Positions 12,301-25,137 are shown, counted from the first letter of the stretch. The stretch: 64,000 bases of DNA from Costus lasius (GCA_027563935.2 CM050454.1:47086596-47150595); one strand, 5' to 3'. A program made the numbers and translations. The notes: a model not told the origin generated them from the letters alone.

Positions 12301-12928
12301 ACCAGATGTGGCATATGCTATGAGCATAACCAGCCGATACCAATCCAATCCAGGTCTACAGCACTGGGTGGCTGTAAAGAACATCCTAAAGTATCTGAGA
12401 AGAACTAAGGATTTGTTCTTGGTCTATGGGGGACAGGAATAGCTCAGTATGCAGGGCTATACTGACGCATCATTCCAGTCTGACCCTGACGACTTTAGAT
12501 CGCAGGCCGGCTATGTGTTCAAGATAAATGGAGGCGTTGTATGTTGGAAGAGCTTCAAGCAATCCACCATAGCAGATTCTACAACCGAAGCTGAGTATGT
12601 GGCTGCTTCTGAGGGAGCCAAGGAAGCTGTTTGGATAAGGAAGTTCTTATGTGATCTTCAAGTGGTACCTAGTGCAATGGATCCCATTGAACTCTACTAT
12701 GACAACAATGGAGCAATTGCACAAGCCAAGGAACCACGGTCTCATCAAAGATCCAAACACATACTCAGAAGATTTCACCTGATCAGAGAGATCATTGACA
12801 GAGGTGATGTCAAGATTAGCAGAGTAGACACAGAGAACAATATGGCAGACCCATTGACCAAGGCTTTGGCGCAGCAGAAGCATGATGGTCACGCTAGAGA
12901 TATGGGGTTGAGATTCCTCAACTTCTAG
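9323..12928 (+). pseudogene. Element B Copia gag-pol polyprotein, four in-frame stops
   Basis: One reading frame runs the whole length from ATG 9323 to 12928 with no frameshift, but with stops at 11402 (TAG), 11639 (TAG), 11771 (TAA) and 12440 (TAG). Domains in order: gag; a degenerate zinc knuckle (CYSCGGPPHMIKDIV, last Cys lost); protease motif DTACG; gag-pre-integrase (LWHCRLAHINK); integrase with D (IHTDVCGPF), D (RSDRGGEY) and E (NGVSERRN); RT with YVDDILLIGND; RNase H (GYTDASF, TTEAEY). Relative to element C, about 100 gag codons before the zinc knuckle are missing (around 9640-9700). The stops fall in the pre-RT linker, RT and RNase H. The Met at 9275 is possible but weaker, because homologues start near 9323. 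It is not functional. Confidence 0.93.
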
Positions 12929-12938
12929 GTCTTAGTGC

Positions 12939-12949
12939 AAGTGGGAGAT
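12939..12949 (+). other. Element B polypurine tract
   Basis: Purine-rich aagtgggagat directly abuts the 3' LTR. The same tract is found beside the 3' LTRs of A, C and fragment H. It primes plus-strand cDNA. Confidence 0.85.
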
Positions 12950-14903
12950 TGTTGGTGTATATGCCCTAGGACCTAGTTTTGGTCAACTTATGTACTACTT
13001 GACACTGATATTTACATATCATTCTGGCATTGTCATTATCATTGTTTCACTACACCTGCGATTGTGTACTTACATGATAATGTCCCTGGAGACAGATTGG
13101 ATCTGTGGTCGAATTATAATCCCCAGTCGATGTACCTTAGTGGATATGGGACAGCTATGGTACTTGTGAGACTGGTATGTGGGCTGGTTAGGCACGTGGT
13201 GCTAACGCAGACACATGGGTATATCATTGGGGATATACTGGATAGACCCGCTATGAGGCAATGACTTGGTGTCATGAGTTATCCTCATAAGTGACAGGAG
13301 ATGCATTGATCCCTTGACTTGAGGTCATTGATCATTCTATATGATTAGGGACTTCCTTTGAGATAACCTAACACCTTGCCGTAGCTGGGAGGTCATAACG
13401 GTTGTTATTGAGCATGTCACGACCCATATGAGAAGATCAATGGACAAACATAGGATTTGCCCCTTCCCTAAGGAAGTATGATATCCATGGAGCTCCTTTA
13501 TGGTTCTATGACTGAGAGTGTATGGCCATACCCAGGTGAGAACCTGTTTTAGTCATAGCCATGTGATTGGATGAAAACAAGTGGTGACACACTTGTCCAA
13601 TCGGATATCAGTTCGGCAAAGAGACTGTAATGCATCTGTACCTAGTTGCGATGATGGGGATGTCGATGTCGATATCCATTCCAATGACCTGGGTAGTAGC
13701 AATGCACTGCTAGGTGCCACTCACTACTTGTGATGACCTCTGGTCAGCACTGCCAGCGTCAGAAGAACCTACAGGGTCGCACACCTTGATACTTGAGTTC
13801 TCGTATTGATCGGGAAGCCTTACGATCGAGTTGTTGAATAACTCGGATCTAATTGGGAGATTTCATCAGCGCCAATGGGCCTGATGAGATGGAAGAATGT
13901 TATTGGAGCCAAACTTCATTTTTGGCAGGTTGACCCGTATTTGACCTTGGTTGGTCACATTTGGATTAGGGTTGCATTGGATTGGATCCAAGTGCTTAAT
14001 CAACCTATGCAATGATGTTTGGGCTAGCTCATTATCCAATGAGGCCCAATAACAAGTTCTCATGAAGAGATGAGAGGCTAAAAGGGTATAATGGGGAGAA
14101 ACATGAACCATTAGGCGCCTAGGGGCATAATGGGGTCATGTTGGCGCCTTTGCTTCATTATGGAAGTAAAGGGCGCCTCCCCTCTCTTCCTAGGATGGAA
14201 TGCATGCCTCTATGGCATTGCTTGATACGCAAGGCAAGGCCTTGGCACACAAGGAAAGGCGTGGGAACAAAAGGTAAGGTTGAATGAGAATTATGGAAAT
14301 GTCTTGGAGACTTTCCTTATCTCAAACCTCCTCATCCTAGCCCTACACTTGTCATGATCCTAGCCATTACCCTAACCGCCTATTGCCCTATAAATATGAC
14401 CCTAGTCACCCCCTCTTGTGGGTAATCAATCCTTGAAGGCGTGAACACAAGAGGAGGGGCGAAAGGCTTTGGACAAGGGCGCATCTTCTTCCATAACCGC
14501 GAGTTTCTTCCCTTCTTCCTCCTTGGCGCAAGAGAAGGAAAGGCTTGGCGGCATTCTCCCTTCTCCTCTCTTCTTCTTCAATTGGCGCTTCTACCTTGGA
14601 GGTGGCGCAAGCATTCAAGAAGAGAACTAAGGCTTGGTTCTTCTTCCCGAGGCTAGCACCGGGCGTGGGAGAAGAGAACTCAAGAGATCCGTGTGTGTGA
14701 GACTGCATAGGGCGCACACTTGGGCGCCTACATCGGCATCGCTCTACATTGCTCTTAAGGTATTTCCTAACTCATCGTGTCGACTCCCTTGCTTGCGATC
14801 TTCACTGGGTTTTTGGGACTGGCCTGTTTCAGGGACATTCTTCCGCTGCGAAAAATGTATGTCCATAACTCTGAAAATTGTAAAATGTCCCCGGGGTTTC
14901 CCA
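12950..14903 (+). repeat. Element B 3' LTR (interrupted 7 bp before its end)
   Basis: It is homologous to 5712-7667 along its whole length, TATA box at 14389-14396. Element A landed in the terminal tttcccaata; the last bases are at 24089-24091. Confidence 0.93.
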
Positions 14904-16605
14904 TGTTGGGTCCCCTTCAAGGGGGAGCGCAAACCCTAAGCATGCATAATCTAAGAACTAGCATGAGCGGAATTAGGGTTTCAATAGATCGCATGAAGTA
15001 TATCTATATGATCAACTTTGTTTGCTTATCAAGATCAAGAGAAGATCTAGAAGATCTCACCATGGCCATGATTTGGACGGCGCCTTGGAAGCAAGAGGGC
15101 GAAAAGGCTCTCCTCCAAAGAAGACACACACAAGGGATGAAGACTTACTCCTTGCGCAACTCTTGTGCTAGCAACAATTGCCAAGATGTCCTTTGTGTTG
15201 AGGAGATGAGATGATAGCTCCTTCTTGGCCGAACGCTCTTCTTTCTCGTCAACCACACTCTTCACTCCAAAGAGCAAAAACGGCGACAAGACAAGAGAGA
15301 CAAGCGTTTTTGGGCGTTATGGCGTTACAAGACTTCCCTATTTGGAAAGTCATCAAGACATGCGCTTATGTCTTGAGAACCAAATCAAAACGCCAATTCA
15401 ATTCGAACCATGCGTTCACATATGTGAACCGGTTCAATTGAATTCGGTCCAATCTCATTTGGTTTAAGAACCAAATTGAACCAAGCCAAGCCATGGTCTA
15501 AATCTCATATGAACCATGAATGTTCAAGATCTAACCACACATCTCATGATGCTCTTGATCTCACCGATCTAGCATCAACACTCTCGATCGAAGCTTACCG
15601 ATCTCAAGCCCTAATCAATCAAACATGATCAGACCAGATCTCACTTACAATCAGAGTTTAAACTCCCTTAAACTGAATCAAAACAATCCAGTCCACACGA
15701 TCTGACTCAAGTAAGCCATATCACCAAATTGTGCGACCCTGAGGGTTTCCTTTAAATGTCGGTAACGATAACTCACGTTATCACAATCAGTGAGGGGTAT
15801 CTAGCAACACATCACTGTCTCCCGATATAAAGGAAAGAGTCTTCCAAGACTACACCCAAATCACAGCACAAGTGTGAATCCACTTCACAAGGCATACATG
15901 TTTCCTTTGCCACTGGATGTTCTTATTGGACAAGCATGTCAAGCCTGTAACTCCAATACGATGAGCATGATTAGATCAGATGATCACAGTCATCTGGGTA
16001 TGGCCATACACTTTCTCAATCATCTCATATAGGGGGGGCCCCTTTTAGAACATCACACTCCTTGAACAAGGAGACGGCAATCCTATATCTATCACTAGTG
16101 CCCTAACCTGACTCATGATCATTATCCAAGACAGTCTATAATCATTATGTTTCAAATGATATTGAACTACCTCAAAACAATGACAATCATCATTTAGAAA
16201 CACAAGTGATCTCAAGTCAGAGGACATGTGCCACTTGGTGCTTACAAGGATCATTCACATTGTGACAAGCAATGGAATATCCTAGTAGGGTCAGTCCAGT
16301 ACATCCAATGTACCCATGAGTCTACATCTTATTCCATGCTCGAAGCATCCTATAAGATTAGAACACATATTAGTCTCAATCATATCAAGGCTGTCTCATG
16401 TTCACCAAGATATCTCGACTAAGGACATATGCATGTCAGCCTAGCTGAACTGCGTTGAGACATTATTCAGAAGAACACACATTGCAGCAGATGATGTAAC
16501 AATCTGAATAATAACCATTGCCTTTTATAAACATGATAGTTTATACAAATGATACTGTTACAATCCCAAGGCCTCAAACATTAGCCTTAAGGGCATACCC
16601 CAACA
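14904..16605 (-). repeat. Element A 3' LTR (1702 bp)
   Basis: On the plus strand it begins TGTTGGGTCC and ends CCCCAACA. It is nearly identical to 22380-24083. The ORFs in it (14777-15214, 15047-15289, 16045-16254) are duplicated in the other LTR and have no domains. Confidence 0.95.
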
Positions 16606-16625
16606 ATCTCCCACTTGCACTTAAT

Positions 16626-19600
16626 CTAATGGTTGAGAAATCTCAAACCCATATTATTACAGTGCTTCTCATGCTTCTGCTGCGCCAGAGGCTTAGTAAG
16701 CGGGTCTGCCAGATTGTCATCTGTATGAACCTTGCATATTTTGATCTCGCCACGATCAATGATCTCCCGGATCAAGTGAAACCGTCTCTGTATGTGCTTA
16801 GACTTCTGGTGCGACCGTGGTTCCTTTGCTTGTGCGATGGCTCCAGTGTTATCACAGAAGATAACCAAAGGATCTGCACTTGAAGGAACAACACCAAGTT
16901 CTCTCACGAACTTACGAATCCACACTGCCTCCTTGGATGCTTCCGAGGCTGCAACATACTCGGCTTCTGTTGTGGAATCAGCAACAGTTGACTGTTTGAA
17001 ACTTTTCCACACCACTGCTCCACCATTCAAGCTAAAAACATAGCCTGATTGCGATCGGAAATCATCCTGGTCAGACTGGAACGAAGCGTCAGTATATCCT
17101 TCAATACTGAGTTCTTCCTGACCACTATATATCAAGAACATATCTTTGGTCCTCCGCAGATATTTTAAAATGTTCTTGACCGCAATCCAGTGTGCCTGAC
17201 CTGGATTACTTTGGAATCGACTGGTCACGCTTAACCCGTAAGCGACGTCTGGGCGAGTACACAACATCGCATACATAATGGACCCAATAGCCGAAGCATA
17301 AGGCGTATTGTCCATTTCATCTTTCTCAGTCTGTGTCTGTGGACACTGACCCTTTGAAAGATTTAGACCATGTCTGACTGGAAGATATCCTCTTTTAGAC
17401 TTTTCTAAATGGAATCTCTCCAGGACTTTATCGATGTAAGTACTCTGGCACAGCCCGAGAAGCCTCTTAGATCTATCCCTGTAGATCTTCACACCTAATA
17501 CATAGGCTGCTTTTCCTAAATCTTTCATCTGGAAACATTTCCTTAGCCATGCTTTAACAGCATGAAGTTCAGGAATATCGTTTCCAATGATTAAGATATC
17601 ATCGACGTAGAGGATTAGGAATGTAATCACGCTCCCACTAAACCTCTAATATACACACGGGTCATCTTCGTTCTTGATGAAACCAAACTCAGAGATTGAT
17701 TCATCAAAACGAATATTCCAGCTTCTAGATGCTTGTTTCAGTCCATAAATAGACTTCTTTAACTTGCATATTTTATGACGATCTGTTGGATTAGTGAAAC
17801 CTTCAGGTTGTGTCATATACACATCCTCATCCAGATTTCCATTAAGGAAAGCTGTTTTCACATCCATCTGCCAGATCTCATAATCATAATATGCAGCTAT
17901 CGCGAAAAGAATCCGAATAGACTTGAACATGGCTACAGGTGAGAAAGTTTCATCATAATCTATCCCGTAGATTTGTTTGAAACCTTTCGCAACTAGCCTG
18001 CCTTTATAGGTAACCACGTTACCATCCATGTCAATATTCTTCTTGAAGATCCATTTGCAGCCTATAGGGATTACTCCCGGAGGCGGATCAACCAAATCCC
18101 AGACTTGGTTATCTGACATGGAGTCCATCTCGGCTCGCATAGCTTCAAGCCATCTAGCTGACTCCGGTCCACTGACCGCATCCGCATAAGTGAGGGGTTC
18201 ATCATTATCAATGATGTAGACTCCGTCATAGCGCTGAGGCTGTCGACGGATCCTTCCCGATCTTCGCGGTTCCCGTGATATCTGAGCCTCAGGTTGTTCA
18301 ATAACCTGTTCTACCGGCTCAGACTCATCCAACTGTGCTTGACTACTTTGTCCTTCCTCCAGATTCTCATCCAGCTTTATTTCTCTCCCACTGGCTTCTT
18401 GCAGAAGAAACTCCTTCTCAAGAAATATTGCCGTCCGAGCAACAAAAACCTTGTTCTCCTTGGGATCGTAGAAATAATAACCCTTAGTTTCTTTAGGGTA
18501 ACCGACAAAGATACATTTCTCAGATCTGCTCTCTAGTTTCCCAGAGGCGAGCTTTTTGACATAAGCCTCGCAACCCCAGATCCTGACAAATGTCAAGCTC
18601 GGCTGTTTCCCATACCATAGCTCATATAGCGTCTTTGAAACTGCCTTGGATGGCACTCGGTTTAGTACCTTTGCAGCTGTTTCCAGTGCAAATCCCCAAA
18701 AGGAGTATGGAAGAGTAGCCTGACTCATCATAGAACGAACCATATCAAGTAACGTTCTATTTCTCCTCTCGGACACACCATTCCATTGTGGTGTTCCTGG
18801 CGGAGTGAGCTGTGAGATAATCCCACACTCCTTGAGATAGTCAGTAAATGTATGACTCAAGTATTCTCCACCTCGATCAGAATGAAGTGCCTTGATATTT
18901 CGGCCTAGCTGATTCTGTACTTCATTCTTGAACTCTTTGAACTTGTCAAAAGATTCACTCTTATGTCTCATAAGATAGACATAACCATACCTACTGAAAT
19001 CATCAGTAAAGGTAATGAAGTACTGATAGCCACCTCTGGCATGTTTACTAAATGGCCCACACACATCACTGTGTATGAGGTCAAGTAAACCTGAAGCCCT
19101 TTGACCTTTATTAAGAAAAGGTGACTTCGTCATTTTACCCATTAAACAAGCTTTGCATGTATCCATCTCCTCATAGGAGAATGATCCCAGCAGTCCATGA
19201 TCATGCAACCGCTTAATGCGCTTCTTGTTAATATGGCCTAAACGACTATGCCAAAGCAAGGTGCTGTCATCAGCATACTTGGCTTTCTTACTATCAATGT
19301 TTTGTATAGAATATTCCATGTCCAACATGAATAACCCATTGTTAATTGAACCAGTAGCATAAACAATATTATCATGAGATAAAACACACTTTGAAATATT
19401 GCATTCAAAGGCAAATCCTTTCCTGACAAGAGCAGGAATGGAGATAATATTTTTGGTGATACTCGGTACAAAATAACAATTGTTTAATTCCAATACAATG
19501 CCAGATGGTAAAGAAATGAAATAGTCTCCTACAGCAACAGCAGCAACCCGTGCTCCGTTACCAACGCGTAGGTCTACCTCATGCTGTCCCACCTGCCTTC

Positions 19601-20510
19601 TTCTCTTGAGTTCCTGTACATTTGAACAACTGTGAACTCCACATGCAGTGTCCAACACCCATGAAATAGAAGAAGATGAAACCATGACTTCCGTCACGTA
19701 AATACCTGAGCCAGAGGCGATGCTTCCCCTCTTATCTCCTTGGAGCGCTTTACAGTCCTTTTTCCAGTGACCCAGCTGGCCACAGTGGAAACACCTGTTG
19801 TCCTTCGCCCGCTTTACCTTTTGTTTCAGAGCCTTAATGTAGTTCTTGACAGGGGCCTTGCCCTTCTTCCCCTTCTTCTTGTTCCTGGAAGGAACCATTA
19901 AGACAGAGGTTGAAGGCTTTCCCTTCAGAGTCTCCTCAGTAGTCAAGAGCATATTCAGCAGCTCTGCCGGAGTACAATCGATTTTGTTCATATTAAAATT
20001 AATAATGAACGCATCGAAAGAAGGCGGAAGAGACTGCAGAATTATGTCTACAGCAAGCTCCTGGTTGATGGTATGCCCCAGTTTCTCCAGAGCCTCCTTG
20101 TGCCCAATCATCTTGAGCACGTGAGCTCCCACTGGGCTCCCTTCAGCCAGTTTGCTCTGAAAGAAAAGCTTTGTCAGATTATAGCGTTCTGTCCTCGCCT
20201 GTGCAGCATACAGCATCTTGAGGTTCGCTATAATCTCTATAGCCGACATATCCTCATGCTGACGCTGCAGCGGTGGCGTCATAGACGCTAGCATCAGGCA
20301 AGCGACATCAATGCTATCATTGACGTGCTTTTCATAGGCTTCACGAACCGCCCTTGCGGCGTTCGCAGCGGGTTGAGGCGGCATAGCCGTCTCGAGGACA
20401 TACAGTTTCCTCTCTGCCTTAAGAACGATCTTAAGGTGTCCGAACCACTCAGAGAAGTTCGGCCCAGCAAACTTCTCCCTTTCCAGTAGGGATCGCACAT
20501 TGAAGCTCAT
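16626..20510 (-). pseudogene. Element A Copia gag-pol polyprotein, single nonsense codon
   Basis: The frame is 1294 codons plus stop, collinear with the intact protein of element C (same length, no indels). The only lesion is a TAG at 17646-17648 (codon 955). It replaces an AAG lysine of element C, 13 residues before the RT catalytic motif YVDD. The upstream 954 codons include gag, zinc knuckle (CFHCGQLGHWKKDC), protease motif DTACG, integrase (D, D35E) and the RT fingers. The downstream 334-codon remainder holds YVDDILIIGND and RNase H (GYTDASF, DSTTEAEY). The truncated product would lack the RT active site. The near-identical LTRs fit recent insertion followed by one mutation, or insertion of an already mutated template supplied in trans. 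Confidence 0.95.
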
Positions 20511-22365
20511 GGTGTTCGTTGCTGCATGTATCTACAACAATGCAAGAACAGCAAGGTCAGTATCAATGTCTAGAATCAATCCAGGACTTAAGAAAGATTC
20601 TTTTTCTCACTATTTTATCTGACTGAAAAATCCATTAACCAGTCCGAAAGAGTAACACTCTTTTAGTGAGATGGGATCCAGATTTCATACTTGGTCTCCG
20701 CGTCCCGCTCAGGCGAGATAAGATACACAGAGAGTACAAGCACTAATCTCTGGTAGGCTGTCCCAGCCAATCGCCAACCCGTGCGATTCCCCTTCATCTA
20801 GGCAATCCAGCAGACTGTGCCAACTGAGTTGGTACAACACAGTCTCTGACCCCACAGATGGCTGCCTCCATGTGCTGCCATATGCGCCACATATGCAGCC
20901 TACATGGTCAAGCTGACCCGACCTACTCCCTGGACCACCACGTGCTATGCTGAGCAACGAGAAGCGATAAATCCCTTCTCTGTAACACGCAGGTGTAATC
21001 CAGCACCATCTGAAGATAGATGGACATGCCCACTGAGTGGGTACAACACGGCTCCAACGATAGTCAGAACAGTGAGGTTTCGCGTCAGAAGGCTTACAAG
21101 CTTGATATTTTAGCGTTTGGATTTTAACGGTCTTTTATCTTCTTCACTATCATGCAATTCCTATGGTGATAGCAGAAGATAAATAAATCATGCTGTTCTA
21201 CTTATTCTAACAATAAAAGAAAGCATGGATCTTATGTGGTAAAAGCCCATAGCCTAAGTAAGACCTTAAGATACTTAAGTCTTCACTTGCATCTCTTTAT
21301 GGGTCTTTAGCTCATTAGGTCCATCCCAGGGCCCTTGCGCCAAATTCAGCTCAGATGCACCCACCAGCTGAATGCGCCTCTGCGATGTGTGCTCTTGTCT
21401 AATCAAAATACATTTTGATCTATCTAGACTATCTTGACTCGCAGGTCAATTATACAATAAATAAATTAAAATTGTGATTCGCAGATCACAAAATAATTAT
21501 TTACAATTTACCAGGCTCGCAGGCCCCAGCACAGCACACATTAAAAGGGCATCCCACATAAGATGAAATAAATATGCATCATGGCATCAAAAACAACATG
21601 TGATCCATAGACAAAGTAAAATTTTTCAAAATCCCATTGGAATCAATTTTAGTTGTCTTATGTGTCCTACTACCTTACAACGGTCCATTAGTAGGGATCC
21701 ACTCATCCAGCTAGTCAGATCCTCTGCCCTTGCATGCACCAAGTCCTAACTGACTCGAGTTGACCTAATGGTCAACCATGCACGCTACAAGGGCTGAACA
21801 ACCCTCATGAGTTCTGGCAAGCGGGTGTGACCCCGGGCCTAACTCATGTGTGTTCAATAGCCGTCTCAACCAGACCTCGCTACACGCCCTTGATGCAGTC
21901 AACCTATAGCCACCTCATGCTTGCGCACAGGTGCTATCAGGTCAACCCATCTAGGCTGTCAGATGGTCTGATCAGACTAGTTGGATCTTCCCTAGAGGAT
22001 GCCTTCAACCCTACTAACCCGTCTAAGGGATTATAGCAGGCGCCACTTAGATCTATGGTGATAGGCGCGCAAGATGTAAGTTTTTGTAGAAAAACAACTA
22101 CAACAAGCGCAAACAAGTAACATGCGCCACTATGATAAACAAGATACATCAAATATCTAGCATGTCAATCTTTGCATGTTAATAAACCAAAGATCTAGGC
22201 ATGAGCGCAAACTTCTCCAAGCAATGATACAAGCGCAAACAAACTTATGTGCTCATAACCTCATGTAAGCGCAAGAAAACAAAGCATGAAGGGAGCGCAA
22301 CAAAGCATCATGAGTGGATCACAATTTCAGCAAAGCAATCATATAGATCATACCGAAAACAAATT
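20511..22365 (-). other. Element A leader with three hairpins
   Basis: About 1.86 kb of non-coding leader lies between primer site and gag. Hairpins (minus-strand sense) are CCCAC-TCA-GTGGG at 21029-21041, CCAAC-TCA-GTTGG at 20820-20832 and TCTCGC-CTGA-GCGGGA at 20703-20718. The first two share the flank ttgta on the 5' side. ORFs here (20709-20957, 20904-21113, 21827-22036) have no recognisable domain. Confidence 0.65.
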
Positions 22366-22377
22366 GCTCTGATACCA
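22366..22377 (-). other. Element A primer binding site (initiator Met tRNA)
   Basis: The minus strand reads TGGTATCAGAGC two bases inside the 5' LTR. It is identical to the sites of B, C and H. Confidence 0.93.
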
Positions 22378-22379
22378 AT

Positions 22380-24083
22380 TGTTGGGTCCCCTTCAAGGGG
22401 GAGCGCAAACCCTAAGCATGCATAATCTAAGAACTAGCATGAGCGGAATTAGGGTTTCAATAGATCGCATGAAGTATATCTATATGATCAACTTTGTTTG
22501 CTTATCAAGATCAAGAGAAGATCTAGAAGATCTCACCATGGCCATGATTTGGACGGCGCCTTGGAAGCAAGAGGGCGAAAAGGCTCTCCTCCAAAGAAGA
22601 CACACACAAGGGATGAAGACTTACTCCTTGCGTAACTCTTGTGCTAGCAACAATTGCCAAGATGTCCTTTGTGTTGAGGAGATGAGATGATAGCTCCTTC
22701 TTGGCCGAACGCTCTTCTTTCTCGTCAACCACACTCTTCACTCCAAAGAGCAAAAATGGCGACAAGACAAGAGAGACAAGCGTTTTTGGGCGTTATGGCA
22801 TTACAAGACTTCCCTATTTGGAAAGTCATCAAGACATGCGCTTATGTCTTGAGAACCAAATCAAAACGCCAATTCAATTCGAACCATGCGTTCACATATG
22901 TGAACCGGTTCAATTGAATTCGGTCCAATCTCATTTGGTTTAAGAACCAAATTGAACCAAGCCAAGCCATGGTCTAAATCTCATATGAACCATGAAGGTT
23001 CAAGATCTAACCACACATCTCATGATGCTCTTGATCTCACCGATCTAGCATCAACACTCTCGATCGAAGCTTACCGATCTCAAGCCCTAATCAATCAAAC
23101 ATGATCAGACCAGATCTCACTTACAATCAGAGTTTAAACTCCCTTAAACTGAATCAAAACAATCCAGTCCACACGATCTGACTCAAGTAAGCCATATCAC
23201 CAAATTGTGCGACCCTGAGGGTTTCCTTTAAATGTCGGTAACGATAACTCACGTTATCACAATCAGTGAGGGGTATCTAGCAACACATCACTGTCTCCCG
23301 ATATAAAGGAAAGAGTCTTCCAAGACTACACCCAAATCACAGCACAAGTGTGAATCCACTTCACAAGGCATACATGTTTCCTTTGCCACTGGATGTTCTT
23401 ATTGGACAAGCATGTCAAGCCTGTAACTCCAATACGATGAGCATGATTAGATCAGATGATCACAGTCATCTGGGTATGGCCATACACTTTCTCAATCATC
23501 TCATATAGGGGGGGGGGCCCTTTTAGAACATCACACTCCTTGAACAAGGAGACGGCAATCCTATATCTATCACTAGTGCCCTAACCTGACTCATGATCAT
23601 TATCCAAGACAGTCTATAATCATTATGTTTCAAATGATATTGAACTACCTCAAAACAATGACAATCATCATTTAGAAACACAAGTGATCTCAAGTCAGAG
23701 GACATGTGCCACTTGGTGCTTACAAGGATCATTCACATTGTGACAAGCAATGGAATATCCTAGTAGGGTCAGTCCAGTACATCCAATGTACCCATGAGTC
23801 TACATCTTATTCCATGCTCAAAGCATCCTATAAGATTAGAACACATATTAGTCTCAATCATATCAAGGCTGTCTCATGTTCACCAAGATATCTCGACTAA
23901 GGACATATGCATGTCAGCCTAGCTGAACTGCGTTGAGACATTATTCAGAAGAACACACATTGCAGCAGATGATGTAACAATCTGAATAATAACCATTGCC
24001 TTTTATAAACATGATAGTTTATACAAATGATACTGTTACAATCCCAAGGCCTCAAACATTAGCCTTAAGGGCATACCCCAACA
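22380..24083 (-). repeat. Element A 5' LTR (1704 bp)
   Basis: It has TG...CA ends and is followed on the right by the duplication tccca. It differs from the 3' LTR by a handful of bases, for example near 22632, 22757 and 22799. Confidence 0.95.
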
Positions 24084-24091
24084 TCCCAATA

Positions 24092-24105
24092 GGGGATTCT
24101 CAACA
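24092..24105 (+). repeat. Tail of the Cop3-related LTR split by element B
   Basis: These 14 bases (ggggattctcaaca) complete the LTR that stops at 5711. Cop3 element F ends gtggattcccaaca. The first five are also B's target duplication. Confidence 0.75.
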
Positions 24106-25137
24106 AAAACTTTATTTTTGGCAGATTGACCCAACATTGACCATGGCTAGGCCCATTACCCAATGGGGCTTGCTAATAAGTTGTCATGAAGAGATAAGTG
24201 GGCTAAAGGGTATAATGGGGAGAATTAATTGGCATAGACGCATATGGACTCCTAATTGGATTAGGAGTGGCGCCTATGGCCATGCTTGACATCTTCCAAG
24301 TGATTAAATTCAGATTTGATTTGATTTAATCACATGAGACTTTATTGGAAAGTGTTGGGCGCATGTGGGCTGATTATTGGCATAATTAGACTCCTAATTG
24401 GATTATGATTTGTGCTCGTACCTCATTAGGCAATCCATCATAAAGCTTTGACTAGGTCTTGGTGCATACATGGAATAATTGCCTCATTAGGTATGGATTG
24501 GGTGCATATGGCATGGGCTTGCTTAGGCTAGGCTTAGGCGCATATGTGATTAAGGATTTGATTAATATAATTGATTGAATAATTCCCTTAATTCATGCCC
24601 TAATAGCCCACACCTTCCATATATGCTAAACCGCCTCTTGCTCCTATATATTGGACCCTAGCCGAACCCCTTTGGCACACATCTTCTTCTTCTCTTGGCA
24701 TGGACAACAAGTGGGGCGAGTGCTAGGGCTTCTTCTTCCATTAAGGCTGCAAGTCTTCTCCTTCCTTCCTCCTTGGCGCAAGCAAAGGCAAGACATGGTG
24801 GCTTCCTTCTTCCTTCTTCCTCCTTGGCGCATCCCTTCTTGGTGGTGGCACAAAAGATCTTGAAGGACTCTCCCTTGGCATGGATCTTCTTTCGGAGCCT
24901 AGAACAGAGCATGGAAGAAGAGAACTAAAGCATCGGCTATGTGCGAGACTACAGAGGGTGCACACTTGGGCGCCTACATCACTTCTCCATCTATTGCTTT
25001 GAGGTACTATCTCCTACTCACTGTGTCGACTCCCTCGCTTGACTCGATCTTCTAGATTTTTGGGACTGGCCTATTTTCGGGGATTGCTTCCACTGTACAT
25101 GTAATAAAATTTTTAAAATCCCCAGGGTTTCCTAACA
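24106..25137 (+). repeat. 3' half of a Cop2-related LTR
   Basis: It is collinear with the second half of the Cop2 LTR: tttttggcagattgaccc, ataatggggaga, a TATA-like tcctatatattggaccc near 24642, the gcgcaag-rich R/U5, and the end gggtttcctaaca at 25137. It is diverged from B by much more than B's own LTRs are from each other. Its 5' half is not in the window, presumably displaced left by the Cop3 LTR insertion at 24105. ORFs at 24644-24965 overlap on both strands and have no domain. Confidence 0.7.

Larger units (their letters stand above)
14904..24083 (-). mobile_element. Cop1 element A (complete, young Copia) inside element B
   Basis: This is a 9180 bp element on the minus strand: 5' LTR 22380-24083, primer site 22366-22377, leader, gag-pol 16626-20510, polypurine tract near 16606-16618, 3' LTR 14904-16605. 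The target duplication is tccca (14899-14903 and 24084-24088). Comparing the LTRs by eye gives only about six substitutions over 1.7 kb plus a G-run length change (near 16030 and 23510). This makes it the youngest resolvable insertion here. Only one nonsense codon breaks its polyprotein. Confidence 0.96.
5712..24091 (+). mobile_element. Cop2 element B (complete Copia), with element A nested in its 3' LTR
   Basis: Order: 5' LTR 5712-7667, primer site, leader, gag-pol pseudogene 9323-12928, polypurine tract, 3' LTR 12950-14903. The last bases of the 3' LTR (24089-24091) lie beyond the nested element A. The 5 bp target duplication is gggga (5707-5711 and 24092-24096). Excluding A, the element is about 9.2 kb. 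The two LTRs differ at about 6 sites in the first 300 bp by eye, roughly 2%, so B is clearly older than A. The 3' terminus has mutated from CA to TA. Confidence 0.93.

Noticed and set aside
15047..15289. 80-codon ORF repeated at 22523-22765, looking like a duplicated small gene
   Set aside because: Both copies are the same position of the two LTRs of element A.
24644..24965. Five overlapping Lys/Arg- or Ser-rich ORFs on both strands
   Set aside because: They lie in the R/U5 part of a Cop2-like LTR rich in gcgcaag and cttctt repeats. There is no domain.
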